DNA of 64,000 nucleotides, from assembly GCA_963803155.1 (NCBI GenBank), contig CAWDMN010000113.1:1-64000 (forward strand). The letters run 5' to 3'. A program made the translations under genes and the position numbers. Of the stretch, positions 1 through 8,736 are shown in pieces. The first letter of the stretch is position 1, and each line of letters begins with the position of its first letter. The notes under the pieces were generated by a model. The model had not been told where the DNA came from and ran no database searches. It saw only the letters and a list, made by a program, of their open reading frames with translations. This DNA comes from CAWDMN01 sp963803155. Its GTDB lineage: Bacteria > Acidobacteriota > Terriglobia > Versatilivoradales > Versatilivoraceae.

Positions 1-228
1 CCGGGGAGGCACGGGCAATGCGCGAAGGATCGCGCGTTCCACCTGCAAATTTGCATCATCACTTTATTGACCGCCTGACCATCAGGCGGGGCTACTTTGC
101 AACCCAGCGGGACATTTTGCACTCTATGATTTTGGAGTACACAAATTGGCCGTTCAATGGTAATCTTGCCCCAAAATCTAGATTGAAAGAATGCCTTATC
201 TCTATTACGGAAAGGAACGAAAAAATTT
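1..228. other. Intergenic edge with a short palindrome
   Basis: No convincing gene is visible at this window edge. The first bases include a GGCACGGGCAA segment that resembles one arm of the GCCACGGGC repeat family seen later (for example 38923-38962). A perfect hairpin with arms CCGCCTGA/TCAGGCGG and a 3-nt loop lies at 71-89; it is not followed by a T-run, so it is not a clear terminator. Confidence 0.4.
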
Positions 229-1116
229 ATGAGTCTTACGGACGGAAAACCTATTTCCCCTCCCGCCACCCCGAGCAGCCACCTGGGGATTCTCTCCACG
301 CTCCTGGGTAAGATTGTTTTGATTGGCTTCCTGGTCATAATAGGAGTTCTGATTTATCTGGCCATGGGAATTGAAGCCGGCAAGAAAGAAGTAAAAGACA
401 CCCAAGAGCAGCTAGCCGCCCTCAAGAAAGATATGGCGGCCGCGGCCAACAAAGCTGAACGTTCCATGGAAGTGATGCGCGAAGACTTCACCGTGGTCCG
501 AAATAAATTGGGGGTTACCCAAGCCCAATTGGATCAGTCCCGCGAAATTGCGGCTAAATTGAAGGCGGACCAGGAATCGCAGGTGAAACAACTCAGCGCC
601 AAAATTTCCCAGAAGGCCGACACTCAGCAGTTGAATCAGTTTCAACAGGAAGCCTCCAGCAAATTGGGAGCCGTCACCGCCGATGTCAGCCAGGTTCGCA
701 CGGACGTAGATTCTACCCGGAAGGAGCTCGAAGGGACACGGCGCGACTTGAGCGATGTCAAGGAGACCCTCTCCCAAGCCATTGCCAAGAATCGCGATGA
801 GCTGCAACAATTGCGCATGAAGGGCGAGCGCAATTTCTACGAATTCGATATTCAGAAGAAAAAGGGGCCCATGCTCGTCGGCGATCTACGCATTGGCATC
901 CTGAAGACGGATCAGAAGAAGAAAAAATTTGACCTGCGTATTGTCGTGGATGACAATGCGCTCGACAAAAAAGATCGCACCGTCAACGAGCCCATTCAAT
1001 TCCTGGTTGGGCGGACAAAGCTGCGCTACGAAATCGTGGTCAACGAAGTCCAAAAAGACCATATTGTGGGGTATCTAAGCACCCCTAAAGATAAAGGCTT
1101 GTCCGCGGAGCGGTAG
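229..1116 (+). CDS. Membrane-anchored coiled-coil protein of unknown function
   Basis: This 295-residue protein has a short polar N-terminus, one hydrophobic segment at about residues 25-46 and then a long charged stretch (about 50-200) with heptad-like Lys/Glu/Leu/Ala spacing typical of a coiled coil. The C-terminal 90 residues are compact and Lys/Asp rich and may form a beta domain. The layout suggests an inner-membrane anchor with a periplasmic or cytoplasmic coiled coil, but I do not recognise the family. The start ATG is preceded by AAAGGAAC at 211-218. The gene stands alone, followed by a terminator-like hairpin and then cydA. Confidence 0.75.
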   Translation: MSLTDGKPISPPATPSSHLGILSTLLGKIVLIGFLVIIGVLIYLAMGIEAGKKEVKDTQEQLAALKKDMAAAANKAERSMEVMREDFTVVRNKLGVTQAQLDQSREIAAKLKADQESQVKQLSAKISQKADTQQLNQFQQEASSKLGAVTADVSQVRTDVDSTRKELEGTRRDLSDVKETLSQAIAKNRDELQQLRMKGERNFYEFDIQKKKGPMLVGDLRIGILKTDQKKKKFDLRIVVDDNALDKKDRTVNEPIQFLVGRTKLRYEIVVNEVQKDHIVGYLSTPKDKGLSAER

Positions 1117-1117
1117 G

Positions 1118-1143
1118 AACGGGAGCAATGGGCTCCTCCGTTT
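1118..1143 (+). terminator. Possible terminator after the coiled-coil gene
   Basis: The arms AACGG-GAGC and GCTC-(CT)-CCGTT form a bulged hairpin directly after the stop codon, followed by a weak T-rich run (TTTCACCTTTCC). It would separate this gene from cydA. The stem is imperfect, so the call is tentative. Confidence 0.35.
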
Positions 1144-1305
1144 CACCTTTCCTGAATTATTCAGCACACCAGGGACGCATGGAGTTTTTGAACACTCTCC
1201 TTCCTAAAAGCTCTATGCGTCTGCCCTATGTGTGAGGCTATTTTTGTTTTCCCTCTTTCCCGCAAGAAATCAAATCGTCAAGACCGCAAGAGAGGAGGGT
1301 TCACC

Positions 1306-2628
1306 ATGGATGCGGCACTGGCTCTCCATCGCTGGCATTTCGCCTTCACGGTCACCTACCATTACCTGTTCCCCCAATTAACCATGGGGCTGGCGCTCTT
1401 GATCGTAATTCTCAAAACTCTGGCCTGGCGTGGGCAAGATGACCTCTATCGCCAAAGTGCCCGCTTTTGGGCCCGGATCTTCGCCATCAATTTCGCGATT
1501 GGAGTCGTCACTGGCATCCCCATGGAATTCCAGTTTGGCACCAATTGGGCTCAATTTTCGAAAGCCGCTGGAGGAGTCATCGGCCAAACGTTGGCAATGG
1601 AAGGAGTGTTTTCCTTTTTCTTGGAATCCACTTTTCTGGGCCTTTTCTTATATGGCGAAAAAAGGCTCAGCCCAAAGGCACATTGGTTCAGCGCACTCAT
1701 GGTTTTCCTCGGATCCTGGCTGTCAGGTTTTTTTATCATTGCCACGGATGCCTGGATGCAACATCCCGTCGCCTATCAGCTAGGTCCCAAGGGTAATATC
1801 TTCCTTGCCAGTTTCTGGGGATTGATTCTTAATCCCTGGACTCTTTGGCAATATCTTCACACCATGATAGGCGCAGTCATCACCGCCAGCTTCATGATGA
1901 GTTCCATTGGAGCCTTTTATTTGCTAACCAAGAGATTCGATGCTCATGGCCGGATTTTTGTCCGGCTAGGCGTCACCACCGGGGTAATTGCGTCCCTTTT
2001 TATGCTCTTTCCCACCGGTGATTTTCAGGGAAAGAATATTGCCCGTTATCAGCCGGTCACATTAGCCGCCATGGAGGGCCTTTTTAGGACCCAGAATGGC
2101 GCTCCGGTCGCTATTCTCGGGCAACCCGACATGGAGAAAATGCGCCTGGACAATCCATTGGAAGTGCCGGGAGCTTTGAGCTTCCTTACCTATCGAAGTT
2201 GGACGGCCGAAGTCAAGGGACTTGACTCATTTCCTCGCGAACTCTGGCCTGACAACATCCCGTTGCTCTATTTCGCCTATCACATTATGGTCGGGCTTGG
2301 GACGATCTTCATCGCCATTTTGGTCTTCTCCTTCATTCAACTCCTGCGCGGAAAATTATTCCAGTCGCCTCCGTTGCTCTGGGTGCTGATGCTGGCCTTG
2401 CCTTTTCCCTACATCGCCAATACCGCCGGCTGGATGACCGCTGAATTGGGACGGCAGCCCTGGCTGATATACAATCTGATGCGCACCACCGAAGGATTCT
2501 CTTCACGTGTCTCCGCCGGGAATACGCTCTTCACGCTGATCGGTTTCATGGGAATGTATACCGTTTTGAGCATCCTTTTCCTCTACTTGATTTATCGCGA
2601 AATCGATCACGGCCCTGAAAATGTCTAA
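1306..2628 (+). CDS. cydA: Cytochrome bd ubiquinol oxidase subunit I
   Basis: Subunit I of the bd-type terminal oxidase, an inner-membrane enzyme that oxidises quinol and reduces O2 to water. The 440-residue product starts at the ATG at 1306, preceded by AGGAGGG (1293-1299); an upstream in-frame ATG at 1228 lacks such a site. Family ligands are in place: His19 in TVTYHYLF (heme b595), His185 in WQYLHTM and a Met in YHIMVGLG near 328 (heme b558), Glu100 and Glu107 in the EGVFSFFLEST helix, and GRQPW near 382. The loop before YHIMVGLG is compact, so this is the short-Q-loop form. cydB follows after about 150 bp. No cydX-like or cydDC gene is visible. Confidence 0.95.
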   Translation: MDAALALHRWHFAFTVTYHYLFPQLTMGLALLIVILKTLAWRGQDDLYRQSARFWARIFAINFAIGVVTGIPMEFQFGTNWAQFSKAAGGVIGQTLAMEGVFSFFLESTFLGLFLYGEKRLSPKAHWFSALMVFLGSWLSGFFIIATDAWMQHPVAYQLGPKGNIFLASFWGLILNPWTLWQYLHTMIGAVITASFMMSSIGAFYLLTKRFDAHGRIFVRLGVTTGVIASLFMLFPTGDFQGKNIARYQPVTLAAMEGLFRTQNGAPVAILGQPDMEKMRLDNPLEVPGALSFLTYRSWTAEVKGLDSFPRELWPDNIPLLYFAYHIMVGLGTIFIAILVFSFIQLLRGKLFQSPPLLWVLMLALPFPYIANTAGWMTAELGRQPWLIYNLMRTTEGFSSRVSAGNTLFTLIGFMGMYTVLSILFLYLIYREIDHGPENV

Positions 2629-2781
2629 TTCTGAATTCGTGTTATGAATTGGCATACGCTGACTGTTGATGATGGCATTCAACTGTTACCTAGACTCGCA
2701 TGCTACTCACTCATCACGAGTCACTAGTCGTTTTTATTCTATTCGAAATTAAAAATTCGTAATTCGCGGATGTGGGGAGAT

Positions 2782-3822
2782 ATGGAAAATATTTGGTTCT
2801 GTCTGGTGGCAGTCATGCTTGCCCTCTACGTGGTTTTTGATGGCTATGACTTGGGCGCCGGCATTATTCATTGCTGGGTGGCTCGTAACGAAGCAGAGCG
2901 CCGACTCGTCTTGCGCTCGATCGGGCCAGTATGGGATGGCAACGAAGTCTGGCTCCTGGCAGCCGGCGGAACCCTTTATTTTGCCTTCCCTGCTCTTTAT
3001 GCCTCCAGCTTCAGCGGCTTCTATCTGCCCCTGATGATGGTGCTTTGGCTCTTGATGTTGCGAGGCATCTCCATTGAATTCCGCAACCACATCAAGAACG
3101 AAGTCTGGCGCCCTTTTTGGGATGCCGGATTTGCCCTCTCCAGCCTTTTACTCGCCCTTTTCTACGGAGCGGCATTGGGCAATGTGATTCGCGGCGTTCC
3201 GTTGGATTCTAACGGCTACTTTTTTGAACCGCTTTGGACCAATTTTCGGTTAGGCCCAGAAACCGGCATTTTGGATTGGTACACGATCACCGTAGGAGTG
3301 GCTTCCCTGGTAGCACTAACCGTTCATGGCGCGCTTTGGGTGGCGTTAAAAACGGAAGGATCTATTCAGCAACGATCCCGGCGCATAGCGGGGATCTCAG
3401 CCTACCTTCTCGCCTTGATGACTCTCTTAGTCACCGCCATAACCTTCCAAGTGCAGCCCCACATCCCGGCCCGCCTTGCCACTCAATCCTGGGGATACAT
3501 CTTCCCGATATTCGCCGTTCTAGGGTTGATCGGTATTTTTGTCAACACGCGGCGGCGCCAGGAGATCAAAGCCTTTCTCTCCTCTTGCGCCTATCTGTTG
3601 GGAATGTTGACCAGCGTAGTTTTCGGGGTGTACCCTTACGTTCTCCCTTCCAATACTAATCCTGATTTGGCCTTAACCGTTCAAAACTCCTCCGCCCCAC
3701 TCTACGGATTGCAGGTCGGACTCTATTGGTGGATCCTCGGCATGATACTGGCCAGTGGATATATTCTCTATGTCCACAGACAATTCAAAGGAAAAGTAAC
3801 ACAGGATGAAGGCGGGTATTAG
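2782..3822 (+). CDS. cydB: Cytochrome bd ubiquinol oxidase subunit II
   Basis: Subunit II of the bd oxidase, a polytopic membrane protein of about 346 residues that pairs with CydA. The N-terminus has the family pattern of a first membrane helix running into DGYDLGAG, then PVWDGNEVWL and the SGFYLPLMMVLW helix. I chose MENIWF (2782) because family members usually begin just before this helix. GGGGAG lies only 2 nt upstream, which is poor spacing, and an in-frame ATG at 2770 is the alternative. The 150-bp gap after cydA is AT-rich with short self-similar stretches but no gene, so co-transcription with cydA is likely. Confidence 0.93.
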   Translation: MENIWFCLVAVMLALYVVFDGYDLGAGIIHCWVARNEAERRLVLRSIGPVWDGNEVWLLAAGGTLYFAFPALYASSFSGFYLPLMMVLWLLMLRGISIEFRNHIKNEVWRPFWDAGFALSSLLLALFYGAALGNVIRGVPLDSNGYFFEPLWTNFRLGPETGILDWYTITVGVASLVALTVHGALWVALKTEGSIQQRSRRIAGISAYLLALMTLLVTAITFQVQPHIPARLATQSWGYIFPIFAVLGLIGIFVNTRRRQEIKAFLSSCAYLLGMLTSVVFGVYPYVLPSNTNPDLALTVQNSSAPLYGLQVGLYWWILGMILASGYILYVHRQFKGKVTQDEGGY

Positions 3823-4176
3823 TCAAAATAGCGACCTGATTCGTGGCGGCTTTGAACGTGTCGTATCTGATCTCATCGTTACTACTCAGGTACGGAGGGA
3901 TCAGGAGTCAGAGTCAGAATGGTCTACTAATAGGCCTCCACAGCTTATTGACCTCTTCAAGCAACTGGCTTAACTCGGAAATATCACCGTGCTCAAGGTC
4001 CTCGGCGGGAACCAAAAAGATTCGAGATTCTTCGACGGAACCTTTTCGATACAGTAAAGCGGAGTTTGTCTGCTTTTCCGCGTTTTTTGAATCCTTCCAC
4101 GGCGGTGGGTGATTCATTCCTCGATGGTCTCTCCGATTTCCAATCACCGTCAATTATCACACGGGGCCTGCCATAA
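3823..4176. other. Gap between convergent cydB and the NrfD gene
   Basis: This gap lies between the ends of two convergent transcription units. No strong hairpin plus T-run is visible. A short minus-strand reading frame within it is listed separately as a doubtful gene. Confidence 0.5.
3914..4117 (-). CDS. Doubtful small ORF downstream of the NrfD gene
   Basis: A 67-residue frame in the same orientation as the NrfD operon. Its C-terminal half (SRIFLVPAEDLEHGDISE followed by an amphipathic, protein-like tail) has a composition more like real protein than its N-terminal half, so it could be a last small gene of the operon or the tail of a decayed gene. A TTG at 4153 would lengthen it by 12 residues. 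The possible ribosome site (CGAGGA abutting the ATG) is poorly spaced. No family is recognised. Confidence 0.22.
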   Translation of the reverse strand: MNHPPPWKDSKNAEKQTNSALLYRKGSVEESRIFLVPAEDLEHGDISELSQLLEEVNKLWRPISRPF

Positions 4177-5358
4177 TCAGGTTGAAGGCCGTGCTTCTTG
4201 GTCTCTCCCAGGCGGTAATAACCAAACCAAGATGCAAAGGATCCCCACGGGCAACAACATGAGCAAAATGGCGGGCAACATCCCTTCTCTCGTGGCAAAT
4301 CCCATTTTGTAAGATGTGTACCCTAGAAAACTCTTCGAGAAAAGCTGGCCACCAATGACCACATTCCAGCGCATGGCAAAGATTCCGATCAACGTCAGCA
4401 CAGCGGAAAAAGCATAAATCACCTTGCGGGCCCTTTCATTCATCCTCATTAATTGGACTAAACCCAATAAGCCCAAGGGGAGAAGCGTACCGAGGAAAAT
4501 CTGCAGAACGATATGCGATAGAAAGAGACGAGTTTTCACCATAAAATCCAAGCTCTGAAACGATTCATCCGCCTCATAAATGCGGTGGACCAGGTCAAGC
4601 ATTTCCAGGGAAAAGTCCACTAGGAATGCATAAAACAGGTAATGGGCGATGGTGTCAAGGCAACGCATATCCGCCGTCGCTCCGCGCAAACCGGCATAGA
4701 CCATGTAAATCAGGAGTACGGCAGCAATGCCAGAAACTATGGCGCTGAAAAGAAACACCACGGGCATTAGGGGAGTTGACCACCAGGGATTGGCTTTTAC
4801 AGATCCAAAGATAAAGCCCACGTACCCATGCAGAAGGAATGCCGAAGGGATGCCAATGATGGTAATAAAATAGGCAAGCTTCCTATCGATTTCAAATGAG
4901 CGCGGACTAGTGTTATTGGAGCCCAGCGTGAGAAGGCGATAAATTCTCCTCCGCCATCCAGTCGTCTCCCGCGCAAATTGGACAATTTCAGCCCGGTATT
5001 CCAACCAGACCTCCAAAAGCAAAACTGCCATCAAGTACCACAAGTAGACAAATCCGAACATCGCCATGGCGGAAGTCTTGTGAGGCGTCAAATACATTTC
5101 AAAGGAGCGTTCCGGATGTCCCAAGTGAAGCTGCAAAGGAAGGGGCGCCACTAAAAGGAATGCCAGCGCCGTGAGCAGCGCCAGCCTGTAGGTGGGCTTG
5201 ACCGCCTCTACCCGGAAGACTTTTTCCAGTGAAGCCAAGATAAAAGCGCCGGCTACCAATCCCGTGATAAAAGGATAGAGAACAATCAGGATGCTCCACT
5301 GGAGCTCGATCTCATTGGGGTACATGAACCCTTCCACCCCTTGGATGATGCTTTCCAT
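4177..5358 (-). CDS. NrfD/PsrC-type membrane quinone-interacting subunit
   Basis: A 393-residue polytopic membrane protein of the NrfD/PsrC/DmsC superfamily, which anchors iron-sulfur partners and exchanges electrons with the quinone pool. The start has the typical run from an amphipathic N-terminus (ELQWSILIVLYPFITGL) into the first helix, and LHLGHPERSFEMY matches the conserved His/Pro/Glu loop after helix 2. About nine or ten membrane helices can be counted. GGGGGA lies just before the ATG at 5358. It is the last clear gene of a minus-strand operon and begins 8 bp after the ferredoxin gene. The usual partner, a molybdopterin or other catalytic subunit, is missing here. Confidence 0.9.
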   Translation of the reverse strand: MESIIQGVEGFMYPNEIELQWSILIVLYPFITGLVAGAFILASLEKVFRVEAVKPTYRLALLTALAFLLVAPLPLQLHLGHPERSFEMYLTPHKTSAMAMFGFVYLWYLMAVLLLEVWLEYRAEIVQFARETTGWRRRIYRLLTLGSNNTSPRSFEIDRKLAYFITIIGIPSAFLLHGYVGFIFGSVKANPWWSTPLMPVVFLFSAIVSGIAAVLLIYMVYAGLRGATADMRCLDTIAHYLFYAFLVDFSLEMLDLVHRIYEADESFQSLDFMVKTRLFLSHIVLQIFLGTLLPLGLLGLVQLMRMNERARKVIYAFSAVLTLIGIFAMRWNVVIGGQLFSKSFLGYTSYKMGFATREGMLPAILLMLLPVGILCILVWLLPPGRDQEARPST

Positions 5359-5366
5359 AAATCCCC

Positions 5367-6149
5367 CTATCGCACAGCCCCATCCAGGCCGTTGTAAAAA
5401 GTTTTGGACCCGGTGGCCATTTGAGGTTTCAAGATAAGAACTTTGTGTGTCCGCAAAAGTTGATGAATGGGGTCAGCCATGTTCTTCAAATCGCCCAGGA
5501 CTCGAGCGCCGGTCGGACATGTTTCACAACAAGCCGTATTCAATCCTTTGGTGATACGGTGGTAACAGAGCGAACATTTGTCCACGGTGCGAGTGCGCGG
5601 ATCGATGTATCGGCATCCGTATGGGCAAGCCATCACACAATAACGGCAACCCAGACAGTAGCTCTTGTCCACCAGTACCACGCCATCCGGGCTTTCAAAT
5701 GTGGCTCCCACGGGACAAACCTGCACACAAGGAGAATGCGCGCACTGATTGCAGAGTTTCGGGACAAAAAAGTCCTTGGAACTTTCGCCACTCAAATAGC
5801 GCAGAGGGAAACCTTCCATCCCGCCATCAGGGGAGTCCACCACAGGATGTTCGGTGGCAGCCAATTGGGAGGGATCGTGAGATGGAATGTGGTAGCGCTC
5901 AACCCAAGTTCTGAAATAGTAAGGTTCGCGGGGCACATCATTCTCATTTTTACAGGCCCGTACGCAATTGCCGCAGCCGATGCACTTTTCTATGTCAATG
6001 AACATCGCCCACCAGTGATTGAAAGCTTTGTAATCCGGGCCATCTCCGGCTTCCTTGGCAAGCAAGGCTTTTAAGGCTGCTGGACTGGCTGCCGCAAGCA
6101 GAAGAAATTTCTTCCCTTTTTTGAGAAAATATCTTCGAGTTATAGACAT
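5367..6149 (-). CDS. Tat-exported 4x[4Fe-4S] ferredoxin subunit (NrfC/DmsB-like)
   Basis: A 260-residue periplasmic electron-transfer subunit. It opens with a Tat signal (TRRYFLK, then a hydrophobic stretch to about residue 30). Four cysteine clusters follow: CIGCGNCVRAC (56-66), CNQCAHSPCVQVC (133-145), CLGCRYCVMAC (165-175) and CSLC (192-195) with CCETC (207-211), the standard pattern of four [4Fe-4S] clusters in the NrfC/PsrB/DmsB family. It should pass electrons between the tetraheme cytochrome and the NrfD protein. The gene lies 12 bp after the cytochrome gene and 8 bp before the NrfD gene, so translation is probably coupled. Confidence 0.93.
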   Translation of the reverse strand: MSITRRYFLKKGKKFLLLAAASPAALKALLAKEAGDGPDYKAFNHWWAMFIDIEKCIGCGNCVRACKNENDVPREPYYFRTWVERYHIPSHDPSQLAATEHPVVDSPDGGMEGFPLRYLSGESSKDFFVPKLCNQCAHSPCVQVCPVGATFESPDGVVLVDKSYCLGCRYCVMACPYGCRYIDPRTRTVDKCSLCYHRITKGLNTACCETCPTGARVLGDLKNMADPIHQLLRTHKVLILKPQMATGSKTFYNGLDGAVR

Positions 6150-6161
6150 GATAAACTCCTC

Positions 6162-6623
6162 TTAACGCAGTTCGGGCTTGTGGGCGGGATGGCAATCCGT
6201 GCAGGCTGCGCCGGGATTGTGCTCTTTTTGTTCTATCTGCGGAAATCCGGCGGGTTTGGCCACGTCCTTCGTATGGCAGACGGGACAAAGCTTTAGTGGA
6301 TCCGGTTTCACTGGCTTTGGAGGGTTCTGTTCGGCAGCATGAGAAGCCAGGGCGCCATGGCAAGCCTCGCAATGGACACCGGCATGTTTCCCCCCTTGCT
6401 TGGTCTTCCAGATGTCCTCATGACATGTTGTGCATTCATTCTGGCCGGCAAAAACCAAGGCATGGGCTCGATTGTCCTCCAGCGCGCCAGGACGGTAATG
6501 GCCCCATTGGCCAAAACCTTTAGGAATCAGCCAACCACGCACTAAGAAGAACGCAGCAACAACCACAACCACCAATAATCCCAGCCGGATCAAATGCTCA
6601 TAATCCTTGAATTGGTCTTTCAT
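6162..6623 (-). CDS. Membrane-anchored tetraheme cytochrome c
   Basis: A 153-residue protein with one N-terminal membrane helix (about residues 12-33) and a soluble domain carrying four CXXCH heme sites: CTTCH (64), CEACH (85), CPVCH (113) and CTDCH (141). Other histidines (for example H80 and H148) could be distal ligands, as in cytochrome c3/NrfB-like proteins. It should act in the periplasm as the electron partner of the ferredoxin and NrfD subunits downstream. No cytochrome maturation (ccm) genes are in the window. Confidence 0.92.
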   Translation of the reverse strand: MKDQFKDYEHLIRLGLLVVVVVAAFFLVRGWLIPKGFGQWGHYRPGALEDNRAHALVFAGQNECTTCHEDIWKTKQGGKHAGVHCEACHGALASHAAEQNPPKPVKPDPLKLCPVCHTKDVAKPAGFPQIEQKEHNPGAACTDCHPAHKPELR

Positions 6624-6638
6624 TGGCAGGCTCCGAGA

Positions 6639-6833
6639 TCAAAAGGATTTGTTCAGCTGACGAATTTGAAGTGAAATAAAATGACGGTGATACTCCAGGA
6701 TGACGACACTGTGCTGCTCCATAGCGATGGGATCAGGCAAGCCGACCATCCCTCGGGCGGGGAATGCGGCACTACAGCCGAGGATGATTTGACGCTGGTG
6801 GTGGTGTGCAAGAAACCGGAATCGGTTGGTCAT
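6639..6833 (-). CDS. Small ORF inside the electron-transfer operon
   Basis: A 64-residue frame between the radical SAM and cytochrome genes, in the same direction, with GGGAGGAT about 10 nt before its ATG and only 15 bp between its stop and the cytochrome start. Position and ribosome site favour a real gene. It is basic and His-rich (HHHQRQ near residue 10), has no cysteine pair, no clear signal peptide and no family I recognise. It could instead be a translated leader of the cytochrome message. Confidence 0.42.
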   Translation of the reverse strand: MTNRFRFLAHHHQRQIILGCSAAFPARGMVGLPDPIAMEQHSVVILEYHRHFISLQIRQLNKSF

Positions 6834-6881
6834 TAGAATCCATCCTCCCGGACGGGCAGCAGATCCTCCGCAAGTGATTAC

Positions 6882-8699
6882 TTAAATACGGCCAGAGGCA
6901 TGGTTTTCAGGGAGATCACCATTGTCGGCGTGTAAGTACTGGCGATAATCCGGTTTCAGCGACAAAATCAATTCCTGCCTGCTTTTGATGCGAATTGGCG
7001 CCCCTCCATAAATCTTCCCCATTTTCACCAGTCGTCTTTCAGAGAACAAACCCGAAAACATCAAAAGAGGCCAGGTGAATTTCGGACCATTCAATCGTCT
7101 CAGTTTCAAAAGCCATAGGCCGATCGAGCCCAACCGCCATGCGGTAGGACCCCACCAACTATATATGCCAGTATGAAGGTTCATCTTCCAACATTTCAAC
7201 AATAGCTGCCATTGGAGGGATGTCAACTGAGCGGTTTCAGAAAGACCCTTATGGTTTTTCAGGCGAGTGTCATGGAGGGGCGTAAAGAGGGAAGGCACGA
7301 GGAAGGCAAAAAGTCGGCGGCGTTCCATTTCATAGACCAGATCAAGAGTGGCCCTCACATCTTCATCCGTTTCGCCTGGGCTCCCAATAATGATAGTCAT
7401 AACAGGAAACCAATTGTTTTCATTCATCACGCGCAGACCTTCCAACACCACGCTGGGCCAGTCTTCAATCGAAAAAGGAAGTGCTTTGCCGGGCATAATT
7501 TGGTGGGCCATCCGAACTGATCCAGTTTCCAATCCTACCAGCGGCGAGATAATTTTCTTCTCGGAATGGGTGCTCATCTGGGGAAGATGAAGCGGGCTTT
7601 TCTCCAAAATCAAATCGGAAAGTTTCTTGACCAACAGCGGATCCACCACGGCCGGGGCGATCGTGCAGTGGCTCAGGATCTGATGTTCCACCCCAGGGGT
7701 CCCGGAGATTTCCGCAAACAGATCGAGCAAGGCCTCCCGATTCGGGAAGAAGAAAGGGGTATCGGTCTTGATCTGCCCCCAGATAAAAAAATCTTCCGAA
7801 GCTAACGAAATTTGCCGATTTCCATTTTCAACATTGGCGCGTACTGCCGCCATGATTTTCTCTTTGGGAACATCGAGTTGAGGATTCTGGTCGGGAAGGC
7901 AAAACTGGCAGCGCCGCCCACATCCCGTTGTCATCTCCACTACGCCAAAGGTCGTGCGCTTTTCCGGAACCATGATCTGTTCCCGGTTCGAAACTTGACC
8001 AACCAGGACAGTCCGAGGCAACTCTCCTCCGCGGAAAGCTTTTCGAAAAAGTTCCAGGGTGTCGGGGGATTCCGCGCGTCCATCCACTATGCAATCGACG
8101 CCGAATTCCTCAAAACTTTCGTTTTGTGAGATCTGCCACCCGCCTGATCCCCCAACGATCACTTTGAAATTTCCGCGGAATGGATTGGATCGGATACACT
8201 GGAACATGGCTCGAGCATGATGAGAGTTGATGGGCTCCCGGGAAGTACCAAAGACCGAAGCGTACACTCCGGCCGCGAAGGTCACTCCCAACGGATTGTG
8301 GGTCGAGACGGCGACAACCCGAGTTTCAGGGCCAAGGAACCGGAGCAAATCTTCCGGAAAACAGGAAACAATGAAATCTGGCGAAAACTCGTCCAGCAAA
8401 GCCCGCTCCAATACTCGTGCCCCCGCAGGCATATATCGGGCGGACCCGTCAGAATTTTTTTCCACCTTCCTCCAATTCGGATATTTGCTATCAAAAATCC
8501 ATTCCAGCCAGATGGGCATAGAGGCCATCCCCATTTGGATAAAAAACCCCGCATGATCAATGCATTCTGTCAGTGGGGCTGTAATGACAATCTTTTTCCC
8601 GGTTGAAGTGGAGGGATGGCATGGCGCAATCCGTGCCTCCTGGCAATTTCGGATGGACTTTGCCGTCCTCCCCCCTTCCGATAAGGATTCCGATTTCAT
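6882..8699 (-). CDS. B12-binding-type radical SAM enzyme
   Basis: A 605-residue cytoplasmic enzyme. The radical SAM core carries CGRRCQFC (C260, C264, C267), which binds the [4Fe-4S] cluster, preceded by VVEMTTG and followed by glycine-rich strands including IIIGSPGETDEDV. The N-terminal 240 residues have a Rossmann-like pattern (VVAVSTHNPLGV, VIVGGSGGW, VDCIVDGRAES) similar to the cobalamin-binding domain of class B radical SAM proteins; the exact cobalamin His is not certain. Substrate unknown. AAGGA lies 8 nt before the ATG. It follows the secreted protein gene by 37 bp and precedes the small ORF and cytochrome gene, so it shares an operon with the redox module and may modify one of its parts; this is inference. 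Confidence 0.87.
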   Translation of the reverse strand: MKSESLSEGGRTAKSIRNCQEARIAPCHPSTSTGKKIVITAPLTECIDHAGFFIQMGMASMPIWLEWIFDSKYPNWRKVEKNSDGSARYMPAGARVLERALLDEFSPDFIVSCFPEDLLRFLGPETRVVAVSTHNPLGVTFAAGVYASVFGTSREPINSHHARAMFQCIRSNPFRGNFKVIVGGSGGWQISQNESFEEFGVDCIVDGRAESPDTLELFRKAFRGGELPRTVLVGQVSNREQIMVPEKRTTFGVVEMTTGCGRRCQFCLPDQNPQLDVPKEKIMAAVRANVENGNRQISLASEDFFIWGQIKTDTPFFFPNREALLDLFAEISGTPGVEHQILSHCTIAPAVVDPLLVKKLSDLILEKSPLHLPQMSTHSEKKIISPLVGLETGSVRMAHQIMPGKALPFSIEDWPSVVLEGLRVMNENNWFPVMTIIIGSPGETDEDVRATLDLVYEMERRRLFAFLVPSLFTPLHDTRLKNHKGLSETAQLTSLQWQLLLKCWKMNLHTGIYSWWGPTAWRLGSIGLWLLKLRRLNGPKFTWPLLMFSGLFSERRLVKMGKIYGGAPIRIKSRQELILSLKPDYRQYLHADNGDLPENHASGRI

Positions 8700-8736
8700 G
8701 ATGCTATTCCTTGAGCTTCAGACACCCACTCCTGAA

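Noticed and set aside
71..89. A rho-independent terminator
   Set aside because: The hairpin is perfect but is followed by GGCTACTTTGC rather than a T-run.
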